Below, piece after piece: positions 1 through 6,519 of a stretch of 7,809 bases of DNA. The first letter of the stretch is position 1, and each line of letters begins with the position of its first letter. Source of the stretch: Desulfobacteraceae bacterium (GTDB lineage: Bacteria; Desulfobacterota; DSM-4660; Desulfatiglandales; Desulfatiglandaceae); the NCBI GenBank assembly GCA_030632525.1, contig DAOVUP010000053.1:1-7809 (forward strand), given 5' to 3'. The notes beneath the pieces were generated by a model, which was given only the letters and a program-made list of their open reading frames with translations, ran no database searches and had not been told where the DNA came from. The translations under genes and the position numbers were made by a program.

Positions 1-456
1 AAAAGGGATCCGCAGTCCTTCCTGATAAATCTCTGTGAGCCCCCCTGCCACGCCTCCAGGCACCGCACCACCCATGTCCAGTTGATGTGCTATGTTTGCA
101 ACAAAGGCAATAAGTTTTTCATCCACGAACACAGGGGAGAAAAACTGGACATCGAGAAGGTGCTGCCCGCCCAAATATGGATCATTACAGATAATCACAT
201 CGCCTTCATTAAACTTCTTAATCCGGTCCAGCATATTAACAGCAGTGGTGGGGAGACTGAACATCATCAGGGGACAGAGATGGGCCTGGGCTAAAATTCC
301 TCCCTTTGCATCCAGTACGCCGCAGTTTATGTCCATGATCTCCTTGACAATCGTCGTGCGGCCCATACGCATCAGGTTATAACCCATGTCATCGGCCACA
401 GCCTCCAGTCCATAACGGATCACTTGCATTGTAACCGTGTCTGCCTTATACTTCAT
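1..456 (-). CDS. hyuB: HyuB-family subunit (hydantoinase B / oxoprolinase), N-terminal part, runs off left edge
   Basis: This is the first 152 codons of a HyuB-family protein; the frame stays open through base 1, so the C-terminal three quarters lie outside (family members are usually 500-600 residues or more). HyuB pairs with HyuA in ATP-dependent hydantoinases, oxoprolinases, caprolactamases and acetone or acetophenone carboxylases, and carries the metal-containing active site in the acetone carboxylase group. Family motifs seen are NDPYLGGQHLLD (residues 91-102), FVANIAHQLDMGG (118-130) and a PGG...EGLRIP stretch (133-151). H99/D102 and H124/D127 are the likely metal-site residues by analogy with the family. 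The ATG at 456-454 has a strong GGAGGA ribosome site 4 bases upstream and overlaps the 3' end of hyuA by 11 bases, so the two are probably translationally coupled and form a complex. The substrate cannot be assigned from this fragment. Confidence 0.93.
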   Translation of the reverse strand, partial: MKYKADTVTMQVIRYGLEAVADDMGYNLMRMGRTTIVKEIMDINCGVLDAKGGILAQAHLCPLMMFSLPTTAVNMLDRIKKFNEGDVIICNDPYLGGQHLLDVQFFSPVFVDEKLIAFVANIAHQLDMGGAVPGGVAGGLTEIYQEGLRIPF

Positions 457-2509
457 CTTCTCCTCCAATTATGATGTTTCTATATTCGTCTACAATACCA
501 TAAAATTCAGGAGGTATCAGGGTGGTGGAAATTGTTTCCTCAATAAGAGAGGGGCCTATAATCTTGCTCCCCGCGTTTAAATGCTCCCGCTCATAGACAG
601 GTATTTTTTGCCATCCCAAGTTCTCAAAATAGACATCCCTCATATCCTTCCAATCACCTTCAATTAATAAAACGGTTTTCTTCTCGGTTGGAAGAGAGAG
701 ATCCGGATTTTTACCCTTAACCCTGACCCTTAGGTTGACGAACTCCACCACTTCTTTAGGTTCCGAATAGGAGTATATCTGTTGATGCAGGTCATGGAAG
801 TCATTTATGATCCTCTTTATACCCTCTCTTTCCATTTTAGATACAGGTTCAATGGGGGCATTGAGTTCCCATGATTGTCCCTCATAACGTAGATCCGCAG
901 ACCAGGTTATTTCAATACTCTCCTCGGATACCTTTTCCTCAACCAACTGCCTTATGCCCTCATCCTCAATTTCTTTAAAGGTCCCTAACAACTCAGCCGG
1001 ATCAATTTGATAGTCTTTTTTTGCGAATGTCCTCACATAATCATGCTGAATATCCGCCACCACAAGACCGACGGCAGAAAAGTTACCACTCATTGGGGGC
1101 ACGATGACTCTGGCCATATTCAATTCCCCTGCAATATCTGCGGCATGAAGGGCGGCGGCTCCGCCCATTGTTATCAAGGCAAATTCCCGCAAATCATAAC
1201 CTCTTTCCACCGAGTTACCGCTGATACCTTTGGCCATATTCGCATTGACAATACGTATAATACCCGCAGCCGCCTCTTCTAAGGAAACACCCATCTTGTC
1301 TGCCACATCTCTCTTGACCGCCTCCCTTGCACGGTCAGGATATAACGGCAGTTTCCCTCCGAGAAAGTAATCTGGATTAAGACGTCCGAGTATCAGGTTT
1401 GCATCTGAAACCGTAGGTGATGGACCTCCCCAACCATAGCAGGCAGGACCGGGGCTGGAACCGGCACTTTGAGGCCCCACATTTAAGACACCCCCTTCAT
1501 CCACCCATGCAATACTCCCTCCGCCCGCACCGATAGTTTTTAAATCAACCATGGGGAGTTTGATGGGATAATTTGTCACACCACCCCATGTGGTGGTCTT
1601 GGGAAGGTTCTTATCAATAATGGATATATCAAAGGTCGTGCCCCCCATATCCGCGCCAACAGCCATTTCATTGCCTGTCAGGCGGCTCACAAAGGCAGCG
1701 GCAATCGCACCACCTGCCGGGCCTGAATTTATAAGATGCGCTGAATGGTCCTTGGCTACATCCGCTGTCATGGTGCCCCCGTTGCTCTGCATGATATGCA
1801 GGGTGAAATTGCCATAATTTTCTTTAAGGCGATTTATGAGGTTATCCATGTACTGCTCTATAACCGGACCCAGATAACCGTTCATCACGGTTGTACAGGT
1901 CCTTTCATATTCACGAAATTCAGGGCAGATCTCTGATGATAGAGAGACGGGTATTTCAGGTATTTCACGTTTACAGATTTCAGCAACCCTCTTCTCGTGG
2001 GCCTGATTTAGAAAAGAAAACAGGAGAGAGACAACTATCGCTTCCACTTCCTTTTCTTTAAAATACAATATCACCTCAAGGACCGAATTTTCATCCAATG
2101 GTACGAACTCTTCCCCTTTGCTGTTTATCCTCTCAATTATCCCTTTTCGTAGATAACGGGGAACCAGCGGCGGTGGGTTATCCGCCCCGAAATCAAAGGC
2201 TGCCTCTTTTGGTCGAGCAACCCGCCTTATTTCCAATACATCCTCAAAACCGGCAGTTGTGATAAGCCCGATCTTCGCGCCCTTTCCCTCCACAATGGCA
2301 TTGGTTCCAATGGTGGTTCCATGAATGATATAATCAATATCATCCATTGAAACCCCTCCAATATTTAGGATTTCTTCCAATCCCTTTAAAACACCCTCTG
2401 CCAGATCATGATGTGTTGTCGGTGTCTTGTTGTAATGGAACTTACCTGTCTTCTCATCCACAAGGATGACATCAGTAAAGGTACCTCCCACATCGATCCC
2501 GATCCTCAT
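446..2509 (-). CDS. hyuA: HyuA-family ATP-binding subunit (N-methylhydantoinase A / oxoprolinase / acetone carboxylase beta type)
   Basis: A complete 687-residue HyuA-family protein of normal length. Members use an actin/ASKHA-type fold to bind ATP and phosphorylate a carbonyl or amide oxygen, so that the HyuB partner can hydrolyse a lactam or imide ring or carboxylate a ketone. Seen in order: phosphate loop DVGGTFTD (6-13), GTTIGTNAIVEGKGAKIGLI (64-83), MQSNGG (240-245), NSGPAGGAIAA (261-271), second phosphate motif DMGGTTFD (287-294), GAGGGS (327-332), GPQSAGSSPGPACYG (345-359), and RYEGQSWEL (541-549) in the C-terminal part. I chose the ATG at 2509 because GGGAGG lies 5 bases before it and the family always begins close to this MRIGIDVGG sequence. 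An ATG 57 bases further upstream would add an unsupported 19-residue tail. It is followed by hyuB with an 11-base overlap. The family is certain; the substrate (hydantoin, oxoproline, lactam or ketone) is not. Confidence 0.95.
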   Translation of the reverse strand: MRIGIDVGGTFTDVILVDEKTGKFHYNKTPTTHHDLAEGVLKGLEEILNIGGVSMDDIDYIIHGTTIGTNAIVEGKGAKIGLITTAGFEDVLEIRRVARPKEAAFDFGADNPPPLVPRYLRKGIIERINSKGEEFVPLDENSVLEVILYFKEKEVEAIVVSLLFSFLNQAHEKRVAEICKREIPEIPVSLSSEICPEFREYERTCTTVMNGYLGPVIEQYMDNLINRLKENYGNFTLHIMQSNGGTMTADVAKDHSAHLINSGPAGGAIAAAFVSRLTGNEMAVGADMGGTTFDISIIDKNLPKTTTWGGVTNYPIKLPMVDLKTIGAGGGSIAWVDEGGVLNVGPQSAGSSPGPACYGWGGPSPTVSDANLILGRLNPDYFLGGKLPLYPDRAREAVKRDVADKMGVSLEEAAAGIIRIVNANMAKGISGNSVERGYDLREFALITMGGAAALHAADIAGELNMARVIVPPMSGNFSAVGLVVADIQHDYVRTFAKKDYQIDPAELLGTFKEIEDEGIRQLVEEKVSEESIEITWSADLRYEGQSWELNAPIEPVSKMEREGIKRIINDFHDLHQQIYSYSEPKEVVEFVNLRVRVKGKNPDLSLPTEKKTVLLIEGDWKDMRDVYFENLGWQKIPVYEREHLNAGSKIIGPSLIEETISTTLIPPEFYGIVDEYRNIIIGGEDEV
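461..466 (-). promoter_or_regulatory. Ribosome binding site of hyuB
   Basis: GGAGGA on the minus strand, 4 bases before the hyuB ATG. It lies inside the last codons of hyuA. This is the main evidence that the frame entering from the left edge starts at 456. Confidence 0.85.
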
Positions 2510-2514
2510 TTTTC

Positions 2515-2520
2515 CCTCCC
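2515..2520 (-). promoter_or_regulatory. Ribosome binding site of hyuA (decides the start)
   Basis: GGGAGG on the minus strand, 5 bases before the ATG at 2509-2507. It selects this start over the upstream in-frame ATG at 2566. The 89-base gap between hyuA and the preceding gene (2510-2598) otherwise shows no clear promoter or terminator. Confidence 0.85.
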
Positions 2521-2598
2521 AACAGATTCCGCACGCTCCCATCTGGTGCAGGCGCATGTAACACAAAGCATAAATGCCAGATTCACCGCTTCCAGTTT

Positions 2599-3330
2599 CT
2601 AATGATATTGCAGCAACTGCCCGAAGCCGGAAATGGGGTCCTTTATTCCCAGCGTGCGAAGGCTATGCCATAGGGTTGCCTGGTTGCTCGAAACGACAGG
2701 TTTCCCGGTCTCTTTTTCTAAACCCGCTATGTTCTCGATGGCACGAAAATTTGTGCAGCTTATAAATATGGCCTCATTTTGGGCATTTGATACCTGTAGC
2801 GCTATTTGATACGCCCTTTCTGGAGGAAGACGGCCGATCATGTCATTTTTGAATTTTTCCGGAGGCACATCTTCGTGACATCCTTTTATCTGGGTCACAT
2901 CATAGCCCATATCTACAAGAAGTTTCTTTTCCAGCTCGTTGATTTCTCGTGTATAAGGCGTTGCCACCGCGATGTGATGCACTCTCAAGGCATTGAAAGC
3001 GGCCCTAACAGCGGTTGTCGTTGTCAGAGCAGGCACGCCGGCTTTGTCTTGTATGAAATGTTGGAGTTTTTTGTCGTAGTCAGCCCCACCAATCATGCTT
3101 CCAACCGTGCAGCAAAACGCAATGATATCGCATATCCCCTCAGACGATAACTCTAAAGTGGCCCTTCCAACATCCTGCCTCATGGCCTTTAGACCTTTAA
3201 TCGTCGGTTCAAAAAGAATCCTCGTGGCATAAGTTGCAACGCCTTCGGGGCACATTGCGACCATTTCCGGTTCGCATACGGTGTTGCTTGAGGGGACAAT
3301 CAACCCTATACGTGCACGTTCTCCATACAT
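2599..3330 (-). CDS. Maleate cis-trans isomerase / arylmalonate decarboxylase family protein (Asp/Glu racemase fold)
   Basis: A complete 243-residue protein of typical family length. The family includes maleate isomerase (maleate to fumarate), arylmalonate decarboxylase and related racemases, which work with one or two cysteines and no cofactor. Seen: RIGLIVPSSNT (7-17), with Asn16 as the expected carboxylate-binding residue; FCCTVGS (72-78), with Cys74 in the first catalytic position; ATPYTREIN (123-131), with Tyr126; and SCTNFRAIENI (191-201), with Cys192 in the second catalytic position. Arylmalonate decarboxylase keeps only the second cysteine, so having both favours isomerase chemistry on a maleate-like cis-dicarboxylate. 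Hydantoin racemase belongs to the same superfamily, and the HyuA/HyuB neighbours make a racemase role conceivable, but the sequence resembles the maleate isomerase branch more. The ATG has GAGGAG 6 bases upstream. It starts 39 bases after the AOR stop and precedes hyuA. Confidence 0.85.
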   Translation of the reverse strand: MYGERARIGLIVPSSNTVCEPEMVAMCPEGVATYATRILFEPTIKGLKAMRQDVGRATLELSSEGICDIIAFCCTVGSMIGGADYDKKLQHFIQDKAGVPALTTTTAVRAAFNALRVHHIAVATPYTREINELEKKLLVDMGYDVTQIKGCHEDVPPEKFKNDMIGRLPPERAYQIALQVSNAQNEAIFISCTNFRAIENIAGLEKETGKPVVSSNQATLWHSLRTLGIKDPISGFGQLLQYH

Positions 3331-3336
3331 AGATGT

Positions 3337-3342
3337 CTCCTC
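3337..3342 (-). promoter_or_regulatory. Ribosome binding site of the isomerase-family gene
   Basis: GAGGAG on the minus strand, 6 bases before the ATG at 3330-3328. It sits in the 39-base gap after the AOR stop codon. Confidence 0.8.
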
Positions 3343-3369
3343 GTGGCGGACAAGCTGGTGGCCCGGACT

Positions 3370-5262
3370 TTAACCCAGATTACGCCGTACCCTGTCAGCC
3401 GAGAGCCCCAAAAAATCAAGTTTTTGTGATTTTGGATACCCGGATGCCATGTCCCAATCGCGCGCCATGTAATATTCCTCCAGCATCTCTTTTAACGGAA
3501 CCCTTTTACCCTTTGCCGCCCCATCGGGCAAGGACTCCGAAAGGTAGCGATGCGGCAGTGTATCGTCACTCGCTTTCATACCTTCCCTCAGATTAAAAAG
3601 CCTTTCAACATTGACGATTCTTTCTCCGATCGAATACATTTCCTCAGCAGTAAACGCCAAACCTGTGACATAATTGAGCATCCCCACCAGGTTCTCTGGA
3701 AATCCAAGCTTCCCCCTTGTAACGAACCGACAGATTTCCATAGCGTCCGCCACAGCCCTAACATTTTCAAAAAAAGCCACCGAACGTCCCTTTCCTTTAG
3801 GGCCAAACATTTCTCGCACCTCTATCGTGCCTGCAATACGGATCAGCACTTCATCTGAAAAGGACATCATTTGGCATACATCATAGGCGCGCACATGGTC
3901 GGCGCCGCGGCTGGACACAGCAAACATCAATCCCCAACTTGGCATACCCCTCGGTTCCACTTCCATCATGTCCATACCCTTCACCTGGGGCGCAAACCGT
4001 TCACTGTGGCCACCTATTGTATCCGATGCACGCTTTGTTCCCTCTCCGAGAACCCTGCCAAACCCTTCCCTGAATGCGATGTCTTCTATCATCTCCAGTT
4101 GTGCCTCGGCATTGCCGAATTCGAGTCTGACACCCCCCGTACTGCTGGTGTTGATCAAACCTTTTTCGAAACATTCCATTCCAAAGGCCAAGACAGCATT
4201 GGTTGATATCAGATCGAGACCCAACTCGTTTGTAAGTGTATGGGCTTTCGCAATGGCCCTCATGTCTGAAACGCCACAACGCGGGCCAAATCCCATTACG
4301 ACCGATGCCCCGGATGATCCCTCGCCGTAAGTCCCTTTGTACGGTCCCTTTGTAACACCATATTGCTGCGTGCAGGGCATAGGGCAGCTGAAACAGGCCT
4401 TTTGCCTCACGAACAAATGCTGTTTGAGAGCTTTCTCATTGACGCCCTCTATGTCTTCGAAAAATCCCAGAGTCCCGTTCTTCACCAGGGCGCTCCCCAT
4501 TTTGTTCATCGGCTCAGCAATAACCGCTGTTCCCGCTTTACTGTATCGCTCGTAGTAAGGTTCTTCTTCCAAAATTTGAATAAATCGCAATACTTCCTTT
4601 TTGAGGCGGTCAGGGTGAGCCGCATTTATTCCTTTTGATCCCTTAACAACAAGTGCCTTTAGGTTTTTGCTTCCCATGACGGCGCCCAAGCCACCCCGTC
4701 CCGCACCACGAAATTTGTCAAATATCACAGTAGAAATGGGGACCATCCGTTCACCAGCGGGGCCGATACACCCAATGCTCACATTCCGGTATCCAAACCT
4801 CGCCCTGAGCGTACCTGTCGCCTCGGAGACCGTTTTCCCCCATAGGTCTTCACAAGGGACAGCCGTTGCGTCCCCATCCTCAATAACCAGACAGACCGGG
4901 CGCTGTGCTTTGCCACTGATCACGAGCATGTCGAATCCTGCCCTTTTCAGTTGGACGCTGAATGAGGAACCCGTATTGCCCGATCCCAGAATAGATGTGA
5001 GTGGAGACTTTGCTCCAATGCTGCCCCGGGAAGAGGAGGGAACGATCGTGCCGTTGCAGGGACCAGAGGCAAAAATCAGCAGGTTTTTCTCAGAGAGAGG
5101 TGGAACATTCGCAGGGAGGTTTTCGTATAGCCAGTGAGATGCAAACCCACGACCCCCTAAATATTTTCTGATCATTTGGTCATCCAGTGCAATGATGTCT
5201 TTCTCCCCAGAAGAAAGATCGATTGTAAAGATTCTTCCAATGTAGCCGTTCATCTGCTTCAT
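3370..5262 (-). CDS. aor: Aldehyde:ferredoxin oxidoreductase (tungsten/molybdopterin, [4Fe-4S])
   Basis: A complete 630-residue cytoplasmic AOR, close to the roughly 605 residues of the Pyrococcus enzyme. The family oxidises aldehydes to acids with ferredoxin as acceptor, or reduces acids when ferredoxin is strongly reduced, using a bis-pterin tungsten (sometimes molybdenum) cofactor. Seen: KYLGGRGF (33-40); the N-terminal cofactor region GPCNGTIVPSSSRGSIGAKS (67-86); FRGAGRGGLGAVMGSKNLKA (184-203); cluster cysteines C290-x2-C293-x3-C297, with Cys511 as the fourth ligand; EPRGMPSWGLMFAVSSRGADH (436-456), with His456 at the active-site histidine position; and NVERLFNLREG...DDTLPHRYL (551-574). 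The first ATG is chosen over the one at codon 4 because AGGGG lies 6 bases before it. The ferredoxin gene ends 9 bases upstream and is the probable electron partner. The aldehyde or acid substrate is unknown; the surrounding ring-opening genes suggest a catabolic intermediate. Confidence 0.95.
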   Translation of the reverse strand: MKQMNGYIGRIFTIDLSSGEKDIIALDDQMIRKYLGGRGFASHWLYENLPANVPPLSEKNLLIFASGPCNGTIVPSSSRGSIGAKSPLTSILGSGNTGSSFSVQLKRAGFDMLVISGKAQRPVCLVIEDGDATAVPCEDLWGKTVSEATGTLRARFGYRNVSIGCIGPAGERMVPISTVIFDKFRGAGRGGLGAVMGSKNLKALVVKGSKGINAAHPDRLKKEVLRFIQILEEEPYYERYSKAGTAVIAEPMNKMGSALVKNGTLGFFEDIEGVNEKALKQHLFVRQKACFSCPMPCTQQYGVTKGPYKGTYGEGSSGASVVMGFGPRCGVSDMRAIAKAHTLTNELGLDLISTNAVLAFGMECFEKGLINTSSTGGVRLEFGNAEAQLEMIEDIAFREGFGRVLGEGTKRASDTIGGHSERFAPQVKGMDMMEVEPRGMPSWGLMFAVSSRGADHVRAYDVCQMMSFSDEVLIRIAGTIEVREMFGPKGKGRSVAFFENVRAVADAMEICRFVTRGKLGFPENLVGMLNYVTGLAFTAEEMYSIGERIVNVERLFNLREGMKASDDTLPHRYLSESLPDGAAKGKRVPLKEMLEEYYMARDWDMASGYPKSQKLDFLGLSADRVRRNLG

Positions 5263-5268
5263 GTGTGA

Positions 5269-5273
5269 CCCCT
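5269..5273 (-). promoter_or_regulatory. Ribosome binding site of aor, overlapping the ferredoxin stop codon
   Basis: AGGGG on the minus strand, 6 bases before the first aor ATG. Its first two bases are the last two of the ferredoxin TAG stop. This arrangement points to translational coupling and favours the first ATG over the one nine bases later. Confidence 0.7.
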
Positions 5274-5577
5274 AGTCAACCACAGGAGCCGCAAGCCAGC
5301 GTCGATCCTTTAGCATGCTTGGGACTTCCTCATCATCTACAAAACGAATCGCACCTACGTTACATATCTCTGTGCACGACTCAGATCCGTCCCCGCAGAT
5401 ACAGGGTCGGCTCTGAATGCATAGGAGATTCGTTCCCAAGTCGGGATGTGACATCAACCGTATTGTGGAAAGATCTGGATTGTATTCTCCCGCATTTGCC
5501 TGGGAACAGGCTAATTCGCACAACTGACAACCGGTGCACCTTTCTGGATCAAAAAATAGATGTCTCTTTGCTTTCAT
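5272..5577 (-). CDS. Short 4Fe-4S dicluster ferredoxin, probable AOR electron partner
   Basis: A 101-residue cysteine-rich protein with nine cysteines and no signal peptide. The first cluster motif is regular: C14-x2-C17-x2-C20-x3-C24 (CTGCQLCELAC). The rest resembles the N-terminal half of HycB/AorA-type electron-transfer subunits. The second motif is irregular: C59, C61, C68 and C72 are spaced x1, x6, x3 instead of x2, x4, x3, and Asn replaces the usual proline after the last cysteine (ICNVGAI). Cys53 may serve as an alternative ligand. Proteins of this type often continue with two more cluster motifs to about 150-180 residues; this one stops directly before aor, with no sign of a frameshifted remainder. 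Its position 9 bases from aor strongly suggests it carries electrons for that enzyme. The ATG lacks a recognisable ribosome site (the upstream bases are AT-rich), but no other in-frame start exists before a stop. Confidence 0.88.
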   Translation of the reverse strand: MKAKRHLFFDPERCTGCQLCELACSQANAGEYNPDLSTIRLMSHPDLGTNLLCIQSRPCICGDGSESCTEICNVGAIRFVDDEEVPSMLKDRRWLAAPVVD

Positions 5578-5594
5578 GGGATAATTAAATTGCT

Positions 5595-5631
5595 AATGTT
5601 TGACAGGCTGCCAGGCATGCGGTGTCACATT
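5595..5631. repeat. Imperfect inverted repeat between the hydrolase and ferredoxin genes
   Basis: The arms AATGT-TT-GACA (5595-5605) and TGTCACATT (5623-5631) pair over nine positions with a two-base bulge, around a 17-base GC-richer centre. It fills much of the 60-base gap 5578-5637. No T-run follows on the minus strand (only an AT-rich stretch leading to the ferredoxin start), so it is a poor intrinsic terminator. It could be an operator, an mRNA stability or processing hairpin, or chance. Confidence 0.35.
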
Positions 5632-5637
5632 TACCAC

Positions 5638-6438
5638 TTACGCCACGTCCAAAAAATCTATCACAATTTTGGCAAACGCTTCCGGCATCTGATCCACCAT
5701 GGGCACCATTCCACCTTTGATCGCCACAGTCTTGCTGCCTCTGATACTGTTGGCAAGCGGCATCATTCTTGGGTATGAGAATGGATCCTCTGTCCCCGCA
5801 ATCACCAAGGTGGGAGCCTTGATCAAAGGTGCCTTGTTCTCCATCTTATATGCATTCACCGACCGATGACCTTCTTCTATCCGATCATTCACCTTTAGGG
5901 CGTCGATAACAAAGCGAGTCAAGAGATCAGGACGGTCTTTTGGATAAAAGGCCATCCGCCTCTGCCAGAGTTCGGTTAAATGCGACCCATCTTCCCTTAA
6001 TTCAACCTCATCGATGGCAGGCCGGGTCTTTCGCCGTTTTCTGTCCTCCGCATCCACGAAAGGCGTGGAGGATAACACAAGTTTATCCACGCGTTCGGGA
6101 TAAGCGGCAGCAATTTCCACCGCAATGACACCCCCCGTGTGGTGACCCACCAGGGATGTACGATCAATGGATAAAACATCCAAGAGCCTTATCACGCCTT
6201 GGGCATAAACTTCAATCGAGCCTTTCTTTTTCGGTCTGTATGAATCCCCAAACCCAACTGTATCCATTGCGATTGCACGATATTTTTTCCCAATAAGGGG
6301 TAAAACCTCTCTGTACTCATCCCACGAGCGGGGTGTTTGATGTAAAAGCAAAACCGGTTTTCCCTGACCAACGGTTGCATAATGAATTTGGCCTTCCGTT
6401 GTATCCGCGTAGCCCTTTCTGAGGCGGCTTCCTTCCAT
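5638..6438 (-). CDS. Alpha/beta-hydrolase-fold protein with a degenerate catalytic triad
   Basis: A 266-residue cytoplasmic alpha/beta-hydrolase-fold protein of normal length. Seen from the chosen start: LLLHQTPRSWDEY (31-43) at the oxyanion-hole loop, MDTVGFGDS (58-66), the nucleophile-elbow region LVGHHTGGVIAVEIA (96-110), the C-terminal strand LVIAGTEDPF (211-220) with the acid at Asp218, and GGMVPMVDQMPEAF (242-255). The elbow reads G-H-H-T-G, placing His100 where the nucleophilic Ser would be, and Met244 stands where the catalytic His is expected. The classical Ser-Asp-His triad is therefore missing, and the protein may do non-hydrolytic or differently organised chemistry. The ATG at 6438 is chosen because GGGAGG lies 7 bases before it. 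A GTG at 6477 and an ATG at 6444 are also in frame, but the latter is only 1 base from that site. It lies 81 bases after the pyrD-like gene and 60 before the ferredoxin gene. The substrate is unknown. Confidence 0.88.
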   Translation of the reverse strand: MEGSRLRKGYADTTEGQIHYATVGQGKPVLLLHQTPRSWDEYREVLPLIGKKYRAIAMDTVGFGDSYRPKKKGSIEVYAQGVIRLLDVLSIDRTSLVGHHTGGVIAVEIAAAYPERVDKLVLSSTPFVDAEDRKRRKTRPAIDEVELREDGSHLTELWQRRMAFYPKDRPDLLTRFVIDALKVNDRIEEGHRSVNAYKMENKAPLIKAPTLVIAGTEDPFSYPRMMPLANSIRGSKTVAIKGGMVPMVDQMPEAFAKIVIDFLDVA

Positions 6439-6445
6439 AACCATA

Positions 6446-6451
6446 CCTCCC
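6446..6451 (-). promoter_or_regulatory. Ribosome binding site of the alpha/beta-hydrolase-fold gene (decides the start)
   Basis: GGGAGG on the minus strand, 7 bases before the ATG at 6438-6436. It falls inside the longer in-frame reading from the GTG at 6477 and argues for the shorter protein. Confidence 0.8.
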
Positions 6452-6519
6452 AACTGGCGAACAGAACGCCCATTCACTCAATTTATTTCGAGGAATCCTT
6501 GATACACGATACGCGTGGG

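Noticed and set aside
82..382. Two overlapping plus-strand open frames at the left end
   Set aside because: They lie opposite the hyuB fragment, whose NDPYLGG and AHQLDMGG motifs show the true coding strand.
2510..2566. N-terminal extension of HyuA from the ATG at 2566
   Set aside because: It would add 19 residues not seen in the family and bury the strong GGGAGG site that sits correctly before the ATG at 2509.
3331..3369. Possible terminator between aor and the isomerase-family gene
   Set aside because: The gap is only 39 bases, with no clear hairpin and no T-run, and it contains the next gene's ribosome site.
4667..5137. A 156-codon plus-strand open frame opposite aor
   Set aside because: Its proline/arginine/serine-rich translation is typical of an antisense shadow, and the minus-strand AOR motifs cover the same bases.
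5600..5628. A TTGACA box on the plus strand that could be a divergent promoter
   Set aside because: No acceptable -10 element lies about 17 bases downstream, and there is no plus-strand gene to drive.
6439..6477. Start of the alpha/beta-hydrolase-fold protein at the GTG at 6477 or the ATG at 6444
   Set aside because: The only good ribosome site is 7 bases before the ATG at 6438; it is inside the GTG reading and too close to the ATG at 6444.
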